Assembly: GCF_000276665.1 (NCBI RefSeq)
Contig: NW_004955438.1
Span: forward strand, 12,663,533-12,727,532
Origin: Chinchilla lanigera
Lineage: Eukaryota > Chordata > Mammalia > Rodentia > Chinchillidae
DNA: 64,000 nt
Direction of reading: 5' to 3'
Part shown: positions 61,246-64,000 of the stretch, piece by piece
How the letters are laid out: each line of letters begins with the position of its first letter
How positions within the stretch are numbered: position 1 is the stretch's first letter
Notes under the pieces: model-generated
Told to the model about the DNA's origin: nothing
The model's database searches: none
The model's input: the letters and a program-made list of their open reading frames with translations, nothing else
Translations under genes and position numbers: made by a program

Positions 61246-62674
61246 GCTTTTAAAAATCCTAACCATACCTCACCATTCTTTTTTCTATAAAACTTTTACC
61301 CACTGACAATGCTTGGTTTTTTTTTAAACCACTTCCTATGCAGCAAGTAATGTGAGTGATCAATCTGAGTTGCTGCTTTCTCATGTCTCCAGGGTTCACT
61401 GCCCACATGTGTAAGACCATCCCAGGCTCCCGCAGCAGGAACTGAGGGTACCAATTTGCCACAGGGCACTCCCTGGCATGTTCTACCTAAATGAGAGGAG
61501 ACACGGAGCCAATGGGGAACCAGGGCATTCGTTACGGAGAACGTGGCTTGGTCCTGGGCTTCTGGCTCCACGCCTCCAATCAGGTCTGCAAGGTGCCTGG
61601 CGTGCTGCTCACCCACACGGGGAGAGGGCAGCAAACGTCGTCCTTGTGGGCAGCCCGGAAAGGCCAGTTCTCTCTCATCCTCTCAGCCCAAGTGCCAGCG
61701 GCCCTGCCCATCTCTGAATCCAGCTCTCAGCTCACGAAGGCAGCAGAGGAGTGGCTGCACAGCGGCCTGCAGCATGGGGAGAGGGGCGGCAGTGGGCAGA
61801 CAGGGCAGCCTGGCCGGCATCCTTCCACATCTGGCCGAGAAAGCGCTGCAGCTCTGTTGCCTTCCTTTTTTCCAACTATGTCCATCGGTTTCTTCTCAAA
61901 ATTACATTCCACAGCATTGGCTTTTCTGGATGAGGTGGCAAAGAAATCCAAGCCTCTGGTGGCTCCACAGATAAGCAGTAAGAAAAAACAAGAGCCAGAG
62001 AAGCAGCTACCCCCTGGGCAGCACTGCTCAGGGAACACGGGCAAGCCATTCTTTCCACCTGTCTTGTGAACCTGGGAAATGACTGCCCGGCAGATCTCTT
62101 CAGCAGCAGAAAGGCGTCTCATCTATCCACAGCCTCAGACACAGACCCAGAATATGCCCACCTTTGCATCTGCAGCAGCTGCTGTGGAAGAGCGCACCGC
62201 AGCCAGCTCAGCTTGGCTGAGGGAAAGTGATGGTTGCAGGTGTCATGCTCTCTGGGCTGGGGTCACCAGCAGGCTTCCTGCAGAGGGGGGCTCACGCCCT
62301 GGATAGTACTTCCAACGTTCTGCTGACCCATAAGCACCTTGGCATGGGCAGAGGGCAGATTCTGACTCGGCAGGGTACGGCAGGGCAGGGCAGGCCCGGG
62401 CCCAGGAGTCTGTAATGCTCACCAGCTCCAGCGGACGCTGCTGGCCCCGAGGCAGGTATCTGCTGAGTAACTCGCCGTACTCCTGACCCATGGCAGAGGA
62501 GCAAGTGTTCAAGAACCCACCCTGTGCGAGTGAAGAGAGGTCCTAATCTTAAGTGGCCAGACCTCTAAGTCAGAAGGGCTCAGCAGGACCAAGGGTGCCT
62601 GAGAGGCTGTGTGCACCGAGACGGGCCAGGCCTGGCTGGGCAGAAGAACAGAGGGGCAGGAAACTACACACACT

Positions 62675-62824
62675 TCAATCATACAAGGCTTTATTATCCC
62701 CGAGGACAAGTCTTCATCTCCGTCACAGTCACATATATGATATGTAAAACAGCTTCTGTGTGGTACACACATCCAAAACGTGTGCTGGAGGAAATGAGCA
62801 GGAAGAAGCACACACGCCGGGCAC
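62675..62824 (-). other. NRDE2: NRDE2 3'UTR
   Basis: About 150 bases on the minus strand between the NRDE2 stop and the region of the AATAAA at 62,690-62,695. The cleavage site near 62,670-62,680 is inferred. A longer 3'UTR form cannot be excluded. Confidence 0.7.
62690..62695 (-). terminator. NRDE2: NRDE2 poly(A) signal AATAAA (TTTATT on plus)
   Basis: Canonical hexamer on the minus strand, 130 bases past the stop codon. Confidence 0.8.
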
Positions 62825-62950
62825 CTAGTCCTCCAGCAGGAGCTCCAACTCCTCCAGGGGCAGGCGTACACGGAGCTCCTTCTCAGTCATCAGATCGAGG
62901 GTCTCCTGCAGCTGGTCAGGAAAGTACTCCACGGCATCCAGGTACAGCAC
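62825..62950 (-). CDS. NRDE2: NRDE2 last coding exon
   Basis: 126 nt, 41 residues and TAG at 62,827-62,825 (minus). The acceptor is CTCTGCCACTAG. Confidence 0.93.
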   Translation of the reverse strand: MLYLDAVEYFPDQLQETLDLMTEKELRVRLPLEELELLLED

Positions 62951-63501
62951 CTAGTGGCAGAGAACACCCTCAGTGAGCGTGAGAAGAGCAGGTTCCCAGC
63001 GAGCCTGCCCTCTGCTACCCTCACAGCCCACAGTCCCTTTCCTCGGGGCTCTCCTAGCTCAGGCATGTTCAGCAAAGAAGCCAGACTGAACACCAAGTGG
63101 GCCTTCTACTGCCATGGGGCCAGAAGTGCTGACGGACACTGAGCCACGTTTGATTTCTGAATGTCTCCTGGATCCCAACTCCTTTGGCACCAACTTGGAC
63201 AAACGTTGGGAATGCAGCTACGACCACCCACTCCCACGAGCGCCGGCTCCAGGACAAGCAGAGGAAACTAATATCCACAAGGCTCCAACTCCATAGGAAA
63301 ACTGCCCGGATGTGCCTTAGGACGGGGCGCTGCCATTCCCAGAGCTTACATCCCCACGGACACTGGCTGAGCTGAGGCCTGGCGGGAAGGCACCTGGGAT
63401 CTGAAGATAGCTGGGTCTTTAAAACTTACCTTTGCCCAAGGACAATTCTGAAGTGCTTTGTAGAACACACCTTTGCTTCTTTCTTTGTTTCCTAAGGAAA
63501 C
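62825..63501 (-). CDS. NRDE2: NRDE2 (partial): last two coding exons
   Basis: Coding exons 63501-63430 and 62950-62825 join in frame, with the intron donor GTAAGT and acceptor CTAG on the minus strand. They encode 65 residues ending in an acidic/leucine-rich tail (LPLEELELLLED). The upstream exon reads VSLGNKERSKGVFYKALQ and on into NCPWAK, then VLYLDAVEYFPD in the last exon. This is recognised as the C-terminal end of NRDE2, a HAT-repeat protein that binds the RNA helicase MTR4 and limits nuclear exosome function in mammals; C. elegans NRDE-2 acts in nuclear RNAi. The remaining 5' exons lie beyond the right edge, so only a small C-terminal part is present. Convergent with PSMC1. Confidence 0.92.
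63430..63501 (-). CDS. NRDE2: NRDE2 penultimate coding exon
   Basis: 72 nt, 24 residues in phase 0 (VSLGNKERSKGVFY then KALQNCPWAK). Acceptor CTTCAG after a pyrimidine tract, donor GTAAGT. Confidence 0.93.
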
Positions 63502-64000
63502 CTGAAGAGGGGAAAAAATACAAAAACAATCCATTGAAGCCCAGGGACTAAAGCTGTACAAACACCCTTCCTGACGTGCGCGCGGCCTTCAGCGTTGTGA
63601 GCCAGCCTGTGCTGGTGGCCCGGCGCAGCGGTAGCTGATGGGAATGGTGCCTGGACAGTGAGAGTGTTTCCCTCTACAAATGGCCCTCGCATGCTGCCGT
63701 TTATCACCGCTGACTCTTGGAAGTCCTGCATCTTCCCTCAGGAGTCCCTTTACTGGGAGCCACCTTGGGGTTACCACAGTGCTTGGAATGCAACTGTCAG
63801 TGACATGAGGCTGATGACCTTGTACAGAAGGGAAAGTATTTGCTTTACTATTTGCTACTGGACCAAAACTATCTTCTGGAGAAAATCATGACCCTAGTTA
63901 GCTCATTTCTCTCAAAGTTACCAGGTTTTACCGCATTAGAAGTGAACTTTTCCATCGGAAATTTGAGCCCAAGCAGGTTTTCTCTTTAGACCCCAAACCC
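63502..64000 (-). other. NRDE2: NRDE2 intron (partial)
   Basis: Sequence upstream of the penultimate exon on the minus strand. No further exon was recognised before the window edge. Confidence 0.75.

Larger units (their letters stand above)
57525..62670. other. Interval between convergent PSMC1 and NRDE2
   Basis: No gene supported. It holds two B1-like SINEs (58,099-58,215 and 61,120-61,245), an ID (60,115-60,200) and otherwise unassigned DNA. The region 61,490-62,120 has overlapping long frames on both strands (192 codons plus, 131 codons minus), which I do not call as genes. Confidence 0.55.

Overview
This window is mammalian nuclear DNA. Interrupted genes with GT-AG introns, a CpG-island promoter, AATAAA signals and dense SINE/LINE/LTR debris show this. 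The abundant tRNA-derived ID-type SINEs (A box in 'ggggatttagctcag', B box in 'gttcgattccc') and B1-like 7SL-derived SINEs, often joined as B1-ID pairs, point to a rodent. The ID tail form ('ggtaccggagaaaaacc') and the B1-ID pairs suggest a non-murid rodent (squirrel, beaver or kangaroo-rat lineages). I cannot resolve the species from sequence alone.

Two protein-coding genes are supported. The complete PSMC1 gene (26S proteasome regulatory ATPase Rpt2, 440 aa, 11 exons, + strand) runs from a TATA-less CpG-island promoter near 41.8 kb to a poly(A) signal at 57,496. Every exon could be joined in frame with canonical splice sites, and the Walker A, Walker B, arginine-finger, N-myristoylation and C-terminal HbYX features are present. 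Convergent to it, the last two coding exons and the 3'UTR of NRDE2 lie on the minus strand (62.7-63.5 kb); the rest of NRDE2 is beyond the right edge. The order PSMC1 then NRDE2, tail to tail, matches the mammalian arrangement known from human 14q32.11.

The left 41 kb holds no gene I can support. It is repeat-rich intergenic sequence: L1 and L2 LINE remnants, MIR, MaLR-like and other LTRs, several solo LTRs (one with a perfect 5-bp target duplication), degenerate mariner DNA transposons, a 1.2-kb array built of CTAGTTA-like words, a 45-bp minisatellite that spans an assembly gap, and microsatellites. Two runs of N (17,762-17,861 and 31,703-32,034) interrupt the assembly.

The most unusual object is a 1.35-kb retroposed element inserted antisense in PSMC1 intron 7 (50,508-51,861). 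It has a 15-bp target-site duplication, a poly(A) tail, a GC-rich 85-bp tandem repeat block at its 5' end, a unique middle with a small ORF, and AT-rich ~100-bp degenerate repeats at its 3' end. This resembles the architecture of composite retrotransposons such as SVA, but the sequence is not one I recognise.

Repeat-family names are from recall of consensus sequences, not from a database search. Their boundaries are approximate unless a target-site duplication is given.
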